Numbered from the stretch's first letter, positions 1 through 12,640 are shown. The stretch is 64,000 nt of DNA from Ricinus communis (GCF_019578655.1 NC_063262.1:7199582-7263581), one strand, 5' to 3'. A program made the numbers and translations. Notes: generated by a model not told the origin, from the letters alone.

Positions 1-118
1 CTAACTTTTATTTTATTAATTTATTTATTCACATGTATATTTATTTAGTCCTATAATATATATATATATATGTATATATATATTTAATACTATAAGAAAT
101 TGATGAATTATTTTTTAA

Positions 119-531
119 GAGCATTTCTAATGTACTATATCAAACTCTTTATTTTAAAGAGTATATAATAAAATAACACTTCAATGCACTCTTTATTCTT
201 TAAATATAAAATAGAGAGTCAATTTGACTCTCTACATATTGAGAGCCAAATTCACTCTCTACTTTATATATTTAATAAATGCACTACAAATTTTTATGCA
301 TTTAATTTCATTGATATTTGCAATTCTTATTTTTTCTATTGGTATAGAAAAAAGAAAAAGAGGAATAAAACTATTAATGTTTATAGAAATAAAAATATGA
401 CATAAAATAAAATATAAAGACTAATTGGACCTAAATAATATGTTCTACTCTTTATATGCAAATATTTCTTAATCTACTCTTTATTATAGAAATTATACTT
501 TTTAAAATAAAGAGCACAATTGGGGATACTC
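119..531. mobile_element. Tourist-like MITE, copy 1 (degenerate)
   Basis: About 413 bp starting GAGCATTTCTAATG and ending in ATTGGGGATACTC, the inverted form of the same terminus. It aligns along its length with the better-preserved copy at 7051-7490, sharing the CACTCTTTATTCTTTAAATA block near the 5' end and the TTATTATAGAAATTATA block near the 3' end. No coding capacity. The flanks (TAA before, TTA after) would fit a mutated 3-bp PIF/Harbinger-type duplication. The family assignment rests on terminus and flank only. Confidence 0.6.
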
Positions 532-880
532 TTATAAGAATAACGTGTAATTTAATATGGTGCCATATCATCCAAATCATCCACGAAAGCTCTGATCTAA
601 AAAGATATTTTTCTCTTACAATTCTTTTACTTTTATACATTTTAAATTATAATTTATTTTTTAGTTATTAATTTAATAGGTAATTGAAAAAAATAGATTT
701 CACTATTTAATAGATAATAAAACATTCAATTTAATCTTTTATACTTTGAAATTTTATTTCTTAATAAGTTATTAGAAATAGTTTTAAAAAATAGTGATAA
801 AAAGTGATATTAATTAAGAAAATCTATATTTATTAAAAGTATACTATTTTTCTGTCTTACTTGGTGAAAGATAAAACTGA
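532..880. other. AT-rich intergenic stretch
   Basis: Very AT-rich sequence without a credible reading frame, repeat unit or structured RNA. I see nothing in it to annotate. Confidence 0.6.
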
Positions 881-2830
881 ATTCATTAAGCTAATCAATG
901 GTTACAAGAAAACTAAATTATATATATATATAGGCAATCAAGAGGGGATTGTGAATTGATTGAAATCAAAAACTAAAAATGAATTTAAACAAATAATGAA
1001 AAATTAAGCACAACTCACAACACTAAGAAATTATAATGGTTCGATCAACTCTTGCCTATATCTACTCCTCAAGAATTCTCTTGAGATTTCCACTATCAAA
1101 TATAATTACAAACATAAATCTATTTATGTTCTTTTACAATGCTAAGAACAAACCCAAGTATTTTTCTAGAGGCTCATACTCTAATACAAGTGTTTTCCAA
1201 GGCTCACACTCTAACCCAATATAAAATTTTCAATCTTAGTTACAAGAGCTTTTTAGACTTTTACCCAAACACTCAATCTTACATTTTGAGCTTTGAATAC
1301 AAGAATTAAATATCTAACTAGTCAAAGATTCAATCTCAAGCTTGGATCTTTAATACAAGATGAAAAAGATGAAAATTTGAAGTTGTTGAGAGTAAATGCA
1401 CAATGGAGGCTCAAAATAAATGCTCTTGCTTGACCTAGATCACTTCGAAATGATGTTTAAATACTTCTAGATGAAATAGAGACGTTGTACCTTCATAAAA
1501 TATAAAAATAGCCATTTCAAAAACCTTCATAAATGCAGCTTCACGGATGGAAAGAATTTTTCACGGTTGTGAAGCATCAACGCGAAAAACAGATTTGAAA
1601 GCTGGAACCCATCATGTCCATGAACAATTCTTTACGAGTGGGAAGACTGTTTTCATGGTTGGGAACTCAGGTTTGACGGCTTGGAAACTTTGGTCGCGAC
1701 CTCTATCGTGATTTTTTGAAGTTTTGGAAAGTTGTCATCATTCACAGGCGTGAACTTTTTCTTCACGACTGGGAAGAATTTTTCACAGATGGAAACATAG
1801 GTTTTACGATTTAGGAACTTTGGCCGTGAATTCTTCTGTGGTTTCTTCAAGTTTAGGAGGAAGGCATTTTTCATGGGCGTGAACATTTCTTTACAGCCGT
1901 GAATTCTCATGTTCAAGACTAGAAAGGATGTTTTGAACGCTATTGCCCTTTCTATTGTTTGAGGCGAGAATTCTTCATGGCTGGAAACTTTTGTTCACGG
2001 TTGGAAAACTGAAGTTTCACGGCCGTGAATAAAAGTTCATGGGCGTGAATTTGCCTAGATTTAGAAGAAACAATTTTCCTTCATGCACATAAATACTCAA
2101 ACATAAAATTAATCATTCCTAATTGTTTGTAACCATCAAAATAGGATTAATAACCTCAAGATTCAATACTATATACATGTAAGAAATCGAGCTAATATAG
2201 CTAATTAAATACAGGTGTAATTAAAGGAAAGAATCGAATAGCAAGGAAGATGAAAAAGATAAAAGAGAGAAGAGAATAGATACAAGAGAGTTGAGAGAAT
2301 TGCAATAGGTTCACATAAAGAGAAAAATAAGGGAATTAGGGGTTTTAAATACTGACTAGGAGGCTTCTAGACATGTCATTGTTGACATGTATTCTAGTCT
2401 CAAATTCCGGTTGCCACGTCAGCTGAAAATTGCTAGAAAATGTAATGGTATTGTGGTCTGAATCATTAATGTGTATGTTAGGTACTAATAAATGTTATTA
2501 TGGATCCGTGGTACCAAATAGAAGCAATAGCCATAATCTAGGTGCCATTTATGTATTTTATCCAATAATCTATAGTTAGCAGTTATTTCTTGTCATTTAC
2601 ACCATGCGTTTTGGCCTGAACAAGACAAGTTGCTGCAATGGAGGAAGGGATGGAATTGACCATAACTATGGACGTGTCTAATTGTATTTTTATTTCAGAT
2701 TGTCTTACTTTGATTTCTGTATTTCATAATAAAAGAGCTTCTTTAGCATCAATTGGTAATAGTTTAAGGAACTGCTATTTGCTTTGGAGAGAGGAGAATC
2801 TAGGAAAAAAATGGATAGAAATGTGATAGA
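881..2830. repeat. Probable decayed LTR-retrotransposon non-coding sequence
   Basis: The block is less AT-rich than its surroundings. Around 1036-1100 it has the phrase GGTTCGATCAACTCTTGCCTA followed by a run resembling 'TCTACTCCTCAAG', a kind of text often met in plant LTRs. An array of TTCACGG..GTGAA motifs follows at 1547-2055. No gag or pol similarity is readable in any frame, and I could not find a second LTR, so the element type and both ends are guesses. The short open frames inside do not resemble a known protein. Confidence 0.35.
1547..2055. repeat. Array of degenerate TTCACGGCCGTGAA-type palindromes
   Basis: Roughly 16 variants of a 13-15 bp motif, TTCACGG(N)2-3GTGAA or TTCACGGNTGGAA, are spaced irregularly about 15-40 bp apart. 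Examples are TTCACGGTTGTGAA near 1560, TTCACAGGCGTGAA near 1740, and the perfect palindrome TTCACGGCCGTGAA at 2016-2029. The spacing is too irregular for an ordinary satellite and there are no identical spacers, so it is not a CRISPR-like array. Confidence 0.6.
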
Positions 2831-3915
2831 AAATGATGAAAAGGATTTACAAATTCATTTTGGCTAATAATAAAAGTAAAGATATATTTATAATTTTAAC
2901 ATAATAAAATAACATTTTTTGTATATTTATACTTTTTACCCATTTTCAGAAAAAAAATAAGAAAAATATTTTTCATCCTTAACTTTTAGTCCCCCATTTC
3001 CTTTCCTCACTGAAATTGCTTGGTTAGAAAAACGCAAGTGGAAAACCAACTATCTATCCATAAATATGATTCTCATTCTCAGGAGTAGAGTTAGAGAAAA
3101 ACACTAGTCTTCTAGGAAAAGGTAGAGAGGTGAAATCAACAGACCTTAGACAAACCCATAGTGGGCAAACACAAATTGGAAAAGGAAATGTATTACTTAC
3201 TCAGTTTAGATTTATATATTTATTTATATATTAAGATTTTAGTTAGTTAATATATATTGATTATTTAATATTAATATATATATTTTGCTGTTTAGAAAGA
3301 GATTTAGAGAAAAATGTATTAAATTTGAAATACAAGTGAATTCGCACAATCTTGTAATTTTAAGGGAGTCGTGAGTTTTTCTTTTTTTTTTTTCTTTTTC
3401 CAATGACTATTACAAGAATCTCACATTAGGTCATATTATTAAGTCATTCGCGTTGACTCGAATATTAGTCACCGATGTAAATATTGGAAAACTTTAAACC
3501 AAAGTGATCTAAAAGAAATTACACAGTTAGAAAAGTGTACATTATTTCTTTTGACTAAAGGCACATTTTTACGCTTAAATAAAATTTATATAGTCACTTT
3601 AACACTTTATATTTTAAGATAATTTAATAAATAATTTAATTTATTTTTTATAATATTTAAATTATTTTTAACATATAATTTCATTATATATGCTCTTTAT
3701 AAGTATTTAAATATTATTCAAAAATAAAATTTAAAAATATATCTATTGGATTAAAATAAAAGTATTTTTAAAAAAAAGTTATAAGAACAAAAATTAAATT
3801 AAATTAATTAAAGTAGTAGAATAATTAAATTACTCATTTTATTTCCAATAATTATTATGAGTAAATCCACCTGAAGTTACATCTTTGCATTGATATAGAT
3901 CTTCCTATAAACCAG
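2831..3915. other. AT-rich sequence upstream of the GH5 3' fragment
   Basis: Searched by eye for GH5 exons 1-6 (signal peptide, fascin-like exons, the NAVRIPVGWW exon and the KYGMKVIVDLH exon). None is present, which makes the following locus a 5'-truncated fragment. A T-rich run lies near 3375-3400. Nothing else can be named. Confidence 0.6.
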
Positions 3916-4934
3916 ATATGCTGGCAACCTAAGTCTTGCGGGGATTGAATTGATGAATGAACCTATGGCCCCTGGAGTCGATCTAGACACCCTCATAAAG
4001 TATTACGAAGCAGGTTATAATGCTGTAAGAAAGCACACCAAAGATGCTTATGTCATCCTTTCGAACAGATTAGGAGATGCTGACGCAAAGGAACTTCTGT
4101 CATTTGCAAGCAGCCTCAATCAGGTAGCCATCGACGTGCATTACTACAGCCTATTTACAGAAGTGTTCAGCAACATGAATGTACAACAGAATATCGATTA
4201 CATTTACAACCAGCGGTCTAGTGATCTAAGTGTTGTGACTACTACGAACGGTCCCCTCAGTTTTGTTGGTAAGTCCAAATTCATGTTTAATTATCGGATT
4301 AAATGTTTTCAAAACATATACTCATGATATGCTATTATTGGCATCCAATGGTAGAGAGAATATATGCATGTTTCACGTCAAATTAAGATTAAAATTTCTC
4401 TTAATTTTGTCCGATTTTAAAATTGTCTCTGGAACTATAAGATCTTAATTTTAGAATTCAAGTCAAATCTAATTAATAATTAGAATATTTTTTTTCTGAG
4501 ACCTAATTCACTCTTAACTACACAACTATAAATTTAACTTTTAGATTTTGATACGATAGCTAAATATTTAGTACTGGAAGTTGAGATCTCGAATTTGAGA
4601 TCACTTTTTTTTAAAATATAATAATTTATTTTTACTTTATGAAAAGAGTTTTATCGTTTCTTTTAACCTAACAAAGTAATATGCTAGCCATATTTAAGAT
4701 TAAATAAAGAGAAAAGAAAAAACTAAAAGTTGTTTCAAACGAAATCTGGCAGGAGAATGGAGTGGAGAATGGGGAGTAAATGGAGCATCAATAGAAGACT
4801 ACCAAAGGTTTGGTAAAGCTCAACTAGAAGTTTATGGGCGGGCCACTTTTGGATGGGCATATTGGGCGTATAAGTGTGCCGAGGACCACTGGAGCCTCAA
4901 ATGGATGATTGAGCATAATTATATAAACCTCTAG
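3916..4934 (+). pseudogene. GH5 glucan 1,3-beta-glucosidase-like, 3' fragment (exons 7-8 only)
   Basis: Two exons homologous to the end of the complete gene at 38466-45944: exon 7 at 3916-4268 and exon 8 at 4753-4934 (TAG stop), with AG/GT borders and the same intron phase. Exon 7 keeps the GH5 acid/base motif (ELMNEP) and the IDVHYY strand. Exon 8 keeps the nucleophile motif (GEWSGEW) and the WAYWAYK strand. Neither exon has a stop or frameshift. Exons 1-6, including the secretion signal and fascin-like region, are not found in the 3.9 kb upstream within the window. It is more divergent from the intact gene than the 31-35 kb copy is. The intron is 484 bp against about 100 bp in the other copies. 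I infer an old truncated duplicate; it cannot make a folded barrel alone. Exons further left, outside the window, cannot be excluded. Confidence 0.75.
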
Positions 4935-5249
4935 ATTTTTATCATAATGGCCGTCTAGTACCAATTAATTAGTGGCTTTGTTATTTCTTTTGAGAGAAAG
5001 TGTACTTCATGGAAAAACGGAATAAGGTTCAGTTTGTCCCCTAAACTTATTGCTCAAGTTCAATCTTAGCCTTTTCTGATTAATTTAGCACATAATTATA
5101 TTGCCTCATTTAAGTTTTCTTTTATTCAAATTATGGCGCGTATATTGCACTTCTAAAAATAATATCTTTCAATTGTGTCATTAAACTCCTCCTTATTTTT
5201 AATTTTTTTTAAAGAAACTAAAATTATCATTTCAACCTTACAATACTTA
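4935..5249. other. 3' flank of the GH5 fragment
   Basis: AT-rich flank. Around 5035-5200 it carries text of the 'gtcccctaaactt...ttcaatctta' type that often marks worn-out plant repeats. No gene. Confidence 0.5.
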
Positions 5250-5760
5250 AAATATATATATATATATATATATATATCTTAATTTTGAGACATAATTTTT
5301 TTGATATGTCTCACTATATTTTGACATATGTCTTGTTATGTATATTTATTCTTGATATATAGATTCAAATTTATATACAAATTTTTATAATTTATATTAG
5401 ATTATTGATCAATAAGCTACATTTAAATTAAAAGATAATTCTAACTTTAGAAAATATATTTTTATTATATTTTTGATATTATATTAATTAACAAATGAAT
5501 TTTTTAGTTAAACAATGATCTTAATACTAGAATATGACATTTTGAATTATATTATTATTAACTAATACGTTAATTTCTAGTTATATAATAACTTATAATT
5601 CTAAAAAAATAGTAATATTAATTATATTTATAATATTAATAGTTAATTAATAAATATTTTTAAAATAATTTTTATATTATCGCACTAATAAAATTTTAAA
5701 ATATTAGTAATTAAAAATGTACTTAAATATTTAATTTATTATTACTTTTCAGAATATTAT
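5250..5760 (+). repeat. Dispersed AT-rich repeat with a (TA)n end, copy 1
   Basis: Begins with a (TA)n run (about 5252-5276), then ATTTTGAGACATAATTTTTT and a long AT-rich body. The reverse complement of 42880-43495, inside intron 3 of the intact GH5 gene, has the same order: (TA)n, ATTTTGAGAC, a TTTTGACATAT block, and later a shared stretch resembling TTTTTATATTATCGCACTAA (here about 5668-5690). I infer one mobile family present in opposite orientations. No protein is encoded and the class is unknown. Confidence 0.5.
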
Positions 5761-5968
5761 AAATAATATTAAATCTTATTTATAAATTTAATTATATTAA
5801 CATTTGTAATTAAAATAATTATAATAATTATACAATACACATACAAATAATTAGTATTTTGTAAATTATAAATTATTAAAAGTGACTGTTGCTCACCTCA
5901 ATACTTTAACCACCACCTTATCATCACACAGTGAACTACTGTATTCAAAATTCTCAACTTATCAAACA

Positions 5969-6092
5969 TATAGAGTTATCACCAGTACAATAATTTAAAA
6001 CTTACCAAATATGAACAAATAAATAGTAGTAATAATTTGCAGCATTTTTACTACCTCTAAGAATTTTATCAGCACGCTTTAAATTAGTTTTA

Positions 6093-6152
<60 letters not shown>

Positions 6153-6845
6153 TGATATCTATTTCAACTTTCAAATGAATCCTTGAAAAAGAGAAAGAAA
6201 AGTAAACCAAAAAAATCCAATTAACTATCCTGTTATATTGACACTAAAGAATGGTAGTATATAGAAGTTGAATATTTACAACTCTTAGCATTTTAGAATA
6301 ATAAATTATATTTGGTTGAAACCTATAAAATTAATAAATTTATATATTTTAATTGAAATAAAAGTTAATCTAAAATTTTACATAAATAAATTTATAAAAT
6401 TTATTATAGCTAAACTAAATTATATAGAGTTATCACCACTATAATAATTTAAAACTTACCAAATATGAACAAATAAATAGTAGTAATATTTTACTATCTC
6501 TAAAAATTTTATCAGCACGTTTAAATTAATTTTAAATATATTTATATTAAAATAATAATAATAATAATAAATGATATCTATTTCAAATTTTACTTGAATT
6601 ATTGAAAAAGAGAGAGAAAAGTGAACCAAAAAAACTCCAATTAACCATTCTATTATATTGACACTAAAAAATGGTAGTATATAGAAGTTGAATATTTATA
6701 ACTCTTAGCATTTTAGAGTAATAGATTGTGTTTGGTTGAAAGCTATAAAATTAATAAATTTATATATTTTAATTGGAATGAAATTTAACCTAAAATTTTA
6801 CATAAATAAATTTACAAAATTTATTATAGCTAAAATAAATTATAA
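5969..6845. repeat. Direct duplication of a ~450-bp unit
   Basis: Two head-to-tail copies, 5969-6422 and 6423-6845, start at TATAGAGTTATCACCA and TATAGAGTTATCACCAC. They share ordered landmarks such as TTTATCAGCACG, TTGACACTAAA, GGTAGTATATAGAAGTTGAA and CATTTTAGA. The copies differ by scattered substitutions and by the length of an AAT microsatellite. Non-coding. Confidence 0.8.
6094..6150. repeat. (AAT)n microsatellite
   Basis: About 19 uninterrupted AAT/ATA units inside the first copy of the 450-bp duplication. The second copy has only about 7 units at the equivalent place (about 6550-6571), so the tract expanded or contracted after the duplication. Confidence 0.85.
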
Positions 6846-7050
6846 TAAAATAGATAAGATTTTAGAACGAATTATATATTAATTTTTCAATACATTTTAT
6901 AATACCAAAAATATACCCTTCAATTTTATTTCTTTATTTAATTTACTTTTTCAAATAAAGTAATTTCTTAGTGAATTTCACTGCATATAATTGTAAGAAA
7001 GAAAATAAAATTAGGAATACTTATATAGAGGTGTCAAGATGGGAACATAA

Positions 7051-7490
7051 GAGCATCTCCAATGCACTCTTTATACACTAAGTCTAGGTGAGAATTTTTC
7101 TTATTTTAAAGAGTCATTATTATAAAATGACACTGCAATACACTCTTTATTCTTTAAATATAAAGTGAATAGTCAATTTTACTCTCTATACATGGAGAGT
7201 CAAATTTTTATTCTCTACTCTTTATTTAATAAATGCATTACAAGTTTCTATGCATTTAATTTAATTGATATTTGTAATTCTTATTTTTCTATTGATAAAA
7301 ATTTAAAACAAAATAAAAGAGAAATTAAAACTATTAATACTTATATAAATAAAAGTAAGATATAAAATAAAATATAAAGAGTTTATTAGAGTTAAATAAA
7401 ATGTTTCTCTCTATATGTGAATATTTTATAAGATGCTCTTTATTATAGAAATTATATTTCTTAAAATAAAACTCACAATTGGAGATGCTC
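7051..7490. mobile_element. Tourist-like MITE, copy 2
   Basis: A 440-bp non-coding element with terminal inverted repeats: GAGCATCTCCAATG at the left end, and ATTGGAGATGCTC at the right end, which is its inverse over 13 bp. TAA flanks both sides (7048-7050 and 7491-7493), the 3-bp duplication expected of PIF/Harbinger elements. It has the same internal blocks as the copy at 119-531. It is not autonomous because no transposase is present. Confidence 0.75.
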
Positions 7491-7749
7491 TAATGGGTGG
7501 ATTTTATTTTCATTTAAAATATTGAAATTATTATTATTATTGATGTTATATGTGTTGGTTTGTAGTGGAGATTATTAGAGGCTCTTGGCGGTGAAGAAGT
7601 GTTTGTGTAGTAGAAACGGGTTGTTGGTGGTCAACGAGGGAGATGAAAATGATTGGTGGAGCAACTTATTATTTTTATTAAGAATATAATAGTCATTTCT
7701 TTTAGGAAAAGAATCAAATCTATTAATTTGTAGAGAAATCATCTAAAAC
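7491..7749. other. Short GC-richer intergenic patch
   Basis: Around 7555-7660 the sequence is richer in G (GGAGATTATTAGAGGCTCTT and following). It has no reading frame or repeat I recognise. Confidence 0.4.
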
Positions 7750-8760
7750 AAAAGGACCAATGTGTGAGGGAACATCCTCCAGAAGCACATTGTCCTTATT
7801 AAGAGAAAGAGCCACTGAGCGATAGAATCTTATTGTTTGACCATTTTACATAGAGAAATTTAAAATTAGAAAAACAACTAACATTAGATAAGATCTCATT
7901 AATAACTATAAAAGAACCTAAATCAACTTTACCAATGTTTAATTTTGAGACAAGAGTAGCTGTATCAGATTTGAATAGGACATTCGTAAAACCACAATCA
8001 ATTGTAATATTAATAGCAAACAACAAAGCCATAACCTCAGCGACGTCAATATCAAAAACCTCAGGAATGCATCTGCCACCAGCCACCATAACCTCTCCCA
8101 TCTCATTTCTCACTATAAAGCCCAGCCTCGTCCTGCCATTACCATTTAGCATAATAACATCAATGTTTATTTTAACAAGACCACATGAAGGAAGCATCCA
8201 ACAATCGACCGTAGAAGAGCGAGATAGAACCGTTGTTTGCTTCAAGGACATAAACTTTTTCAACTTAGTATTGGCAAATTCAATAATTGCAAATGGAGTC
8301 TTACCCCCTAGACCATTAATTAACCTGTTTTGCTTATTCCATAGCTTCTACAATAAATAACAAAACAAAGAGAATTATGGACCTAATAGCATCTTTTTAA
8401 ATTGAATAGACCAATCCTCTAAATTATAGACCAACATGTCATCAACCCTCAAATCTAACGGGTTACTAAACTAGATGCCCTTAGCACATACATAATCCTT
8501 AAAAATATGCATAGTTGTTTCAACGTCTTGACCATATCTTGAGCATAACTGTGAACAATTAAGTCCTCTATGAGAGAGTACATCAACAGTAGGGAGAGTA
8601 CTTGAGAGTAGTCGTTATAGGATGTGCTTAACTTTGGGTTCTATGGCATAATTTCATATATATATATCTCTAGATACAACTGCTCATCCCCGACGAAGAG
8701 GTATGTTGTGAATTCGATTTCTGCAACTGACAGATGAAGTGGTATTATGAACGCACAGTG
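7750..8760 (-). mobile_element. LINE (L1-like) 3' remnant: zinc-binding and RNase H regions
   Basis: On the minus strand, 8263-7799 reads as a plant LINE-type RNase H domain: VKINIDV (first catalytic Asp), RLGFIVRNEMGEV, an acidic residue in the VAEVMALLFAI helix, and FKSDTATLVSKL. Upstream on the same strand, about 8400-8740, a broken frame reads like the reverse-transcriptase zinc-binding segment (CSRYGQDVETTMHIF). Frameshifts and stops separate these pieces and no reverse transcriptase core is present, so this is a 5'-truncated, dead copy. I see no clear A-tail at its 3' end near 7680-7750. Confidence 0.75.
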
Positions 8761-10870
8761 AAATTAGCTCTCTTTTCAAAAGGTTAATAACGAGATTCTT
8801 GCAGGATCTGATAACTTAGAGGAATTCTTACAACACATTCCACTTCAAATGGCAAAAAAATATGTTCAAAGATTCCTAACCCCTAAAAATGGGACGTGTC
8901 TTGTTTACATTTGTTAATAATAAAGTTGCAAGGCCTCAATATGTTCACATAATATTGTCCATTTACCACCAACTTAGTAGAGACCCAAGAAATTCAAACT
9001 TCATATATAAGGTAATTTCAATAACTTTGTCTAATCAACTGAAGCCTTTTTTGCCTAATATAATATCCCATGTCCAAGGTACCTTTTGTATGTGATTGCC
9101 ATATTCAAGATATTATGATTATGTCACATAAGTTATGCATGGGATGAAAGGATTAAAAGGGTACATACATGGTGAATAAATATGATATGATGAAAGCTTA
9201 CGATGGCTTAGGTTAGTGAAATTGGAAAAATAAATAAAGATTAGAAAAGGTATCTGGTGATCAAATGTTATTTGATGAAAGCTTATGATTGCTTGGATTG
9301 CTAATTCCTAGAACAAATTTTGGGTAAGATGGGTTTTCGTGAGTCTGGATTAGGTGGTGATGACTTGCATTTTTACTATACAATATTAGGTGGTTATGAA
9401 TGGGGGTGCTTCAAAATATTTCAAGCCTAAAGGTGGGTCAAGATAGGGGAACCCTTTGTATCTCTACATTTTAATTTTGGCTTCGGAGGTTCTATCTCAC
9501 ATGTTTGATAAAGGAGTTTTGGAGGATAGACTAGAAGGTATCATAATTAAACCACATTGCCCTACATTATCTCATATTCTTTTTGCTGATGACACTATAG
9601 CTTTTAGGAGAGGAAGTATACAAAAAAAACTTACTCTAAGATGTATCTTGAATGACTATTGTAGAGCCTCGAGGCATAAGGTTAATAAGTAAAGTCTGAA
9701 TCCTATTTAGTCATAATGTTCAGTCTTAGATAAAGGATAGAATTAGTGACAATCTAAATATCTAAGTATTTAGGTATTCCTTCTTCTTAGGGGCAAGCTT
9801 CCAATTTTTTAAGTGATAGAATCTTGAAATGTTCTTAAACTTGAAAAAGTAAGTTGCTATCTTATATGGGAAGAGAACTCATGGTTAAAGCGGCTATTGA
9901 GGCAATGCATTCTTATCTAATATCGGGTTTTAAGTTGCCATTTTCTATTTTAAAAGAGTTGAAAGCTTGACAGCTAAATTTTAGTAGAATAATAATGCAG
10001 AGGCAAGGAAGATTCATTAGGTTAAGTGGTATGAGATTGATAAGCCTAAAATGAAAAGAGGGATGGGCTTAAAATAACTGAAATTGTTAAAGTGGCAATG
10101 TTAATTAGCTAAAACAAAGTTGGAAGCTAGTTATAGAGGAGTTACTTTAGCTAAGCTGTTAACAGTTATTTATTATCCTCATTCAAGTTCTTTTCGTGGT
10201 TGATTTGATCTTTAGAGGTCTAGCCAAAAAATTTAGTTCTTTCCATGGAGATGTGCTCGAAATGTGTTACCAATCAAAACTAATCTCTTTTCGAATGAAG
10301 TGCAAAAATTTAGATTTGTGCTATATATGTGCTAAGGGTGTTAAGTTGGTTATGCATATGTTGCTTTTTTATGACCATACAAGAGCAACTTGGTTTGATT
10401 ATGATTTGGGTTTTAGGATCAATATGGGAAGCCATAACGAATATGCAAACCGGTAATTAGAAACAATGAAGTTCTTAGAAAATAATAATCACCACGAAAA
10501 CAAGATTTTAATTGCTAATAGCTTGTGAAAGGCGAGGGTTGATTAGTGCTTTTAGGGACCTTCGATTGATCCAAAATGAACCATAAGAAGGATATCTCTT
10601 GAGAGTTAAGACCTATAGTAGAAGAAATTATCTTATTCAGTGCTGATTTTGCTTTTTTTCTTTTCTTTCTTTTTTTGCTCATGTCAATGGGAATATAAAA
10701 GGGGTTGCTGATTGAATTTCTAAATCCAAAGACTTAATTTTGTGTAATTCTTATTGGCTATCTCCCCCAAGTGATTTGCAGCCTAATCTTGATTAGGATG
10801 TAAGCTCTTTTACTATTCAATGATATTCATATCATTTTTTATAAAAAAAGAAAAAGAAAGAAAAGAATAG
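8761..10870 (+). mobile_element. LINE (L1-like) remnant with RT pieces and A-rich tail
   Basis: Plus-strand pieces occur in LINE ORF2 order. The early RT segment lies near 8990-9090 (IYKVISITLSNQLKPFLP), the catalytic box near 9560-9600 (HILFADDTIAF), and the RT/zinc-binding part at 9850-10400 in several frames (YMGRELMVKAAIEAM, then CYICAKGVKLVMHMLL). A final RNase H piece is near 10680-10790. An A-rich tail (AAAAAAAGAAAAAGAAAGAAA) sits at about 10843-10866. Stops and frameshifts are frequent, so the copy is inactive. It lies head-to-head with the LINE remnant on its left. Confidence 0.75.
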
Positions 10871-12640
10871 AAGGCCTAATTATCTAAAAATTCAAACCCC
10901 TTATTTTTTTTACTTTTTACAATTTTGATCAACCCTTTAATTTTATTAATTTCATTTTAAATTTAAAGATTAATTAAAATTCCGTACCATATGATCAAAT
11001 TAAATACTTGACACGTCTTTGCCTACATAATAACTATACTAGATTTTAATTTTATTTTTTCACTAAATTCAACTTTTTTTTTATGTACTTTTATTAACAT
11101 AGACAACTGATATGTACCAAAAATTACAAGTCTTCTCAAATTTAGTATGGCTTCCGCATAGGTAAGCCACACTTTATAATATGAGATAGAACTACAATCA
11201 ATTTTTCAAGTTAGAATAGAATTAATATAATTTAAAGATTGTTTTCTTTACCAAATAATTCAAAGATTGTTAAAAGTGCAACACAATGAATAAATTTGGA
11301 TTATTCTGGTTATCACCTTTAGTTATTGCATAGTAAAAGAGATGTCTTGCAATGAGTTATTTACAGAATGTTATTTCTTTTCCTATAATTTCTAGGCTAT
11401 ATTTGGATATGAAGAATAACAAATTTCTATATATATATATATATATATCCTTTAAACTAAACCATATAAATTTATATTAATAAGGATTTAAAACAAATAT
11501 TTATTACATAAGAAAGATTAACTAAAATATTTAAATTAAATTTATCTATATGCTATTTGAAACATTTCCAGTGGTGTAATCTTTTTACTTTATTTAATGT
11601 TTTAAAGCATGTGAAAAAAAGGGGTCTTATATCCTGCTCTTCGGAACCTGTTATATTATGCTCCGCTCTAAGTACAACATATGGCTCAGAATTCTAATGT
11701 GAGTGTCAAATGTCTGATGTATATTCTTTAAAAAATAATTTATTATTTGTTGAATATATACTGAATGTTTGCTAATTTTATTTTACGGAAAAGTAATTGT
11801 ACCATAATATAAATATTTATAATATAATTTTAATTTGACGATTTTTTATTTACAAACTGTAAGGACGATCTATATTATGTTTATATTACATGTCCGTTTG
11901 AATCAATTAATGAATATAGTGTTCATTAACAAACTAATGAATATTATGTTTATGAATAATGAATGCTTATGTCAATCACAAATATATTTTAATATGCATC
12001 ACAAAAATAATAAAATTAACTTTCATAAGGAATTAATATCATTTTTATCTAAAAATAATATTTCATAGTGATATTGGAACATATATAAAGTTAAAATTAT
12101 TGAATTAACAAGAACAAATTAATGAACATGCATATTATAAATAACAAATATTTTCACTAAAATAATGAATATCTAAAATCTAATAAAATAAAAAATAAAT
12201 ATTATTATAATAAATAATGAATATTGATGTTGATCCTAAAATGTAATATTTTTGGTTATAAAATTTTTAATATTATAAAATTCTTAATTTGTCAAATGTG
12301 TAAATAATTAGTTTCATTCACTAATAATATATTTTTTTAGTATATAAAGAATTCTTAAAATTTATATTATAATAATTTTAGTAAATAATTTATTTTGTTA
12401 TTTTATCAAAAGTATATAGATTTTTAATTTTTTAAAGTATGACTAATTAGAAAATTAAAAATGTCTTAATAATTATATTAATTTTTAAATTGTATTTACT
12501 TATAATACAAGATTTTCATAGATATATAAAATATATTTTAATATATGTTTTTCTTACCAAAATATTAATTTTTATAAGTAAATTTATCATATTTTTGAAA
12601 AATAAACAGCCAAATTTTTTTTTAAAAAAAAAGAAAGCGG
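10871..12640. other. AT-rich intergenic DNA
   Basis: Contains a (TA)n run at about 11429-11449 and a region at 11830-12260 where ATGAATAT-type words recur. I found no coding or RNA gene and no element ends. Confidence 0.5.

Noticed and set aside
1547..2055. CRISPR-like array
   Set aside because: Motifs vary, spacing is irregular, and the genome is a plant nuclear one.
7750..10870. Twin-priming (5' inversion) of a single LINE insertion
   Set aside because: An inverted 5' part should come from upstream of the 3' part, but both halves contain the same C-terminal RNase H region.
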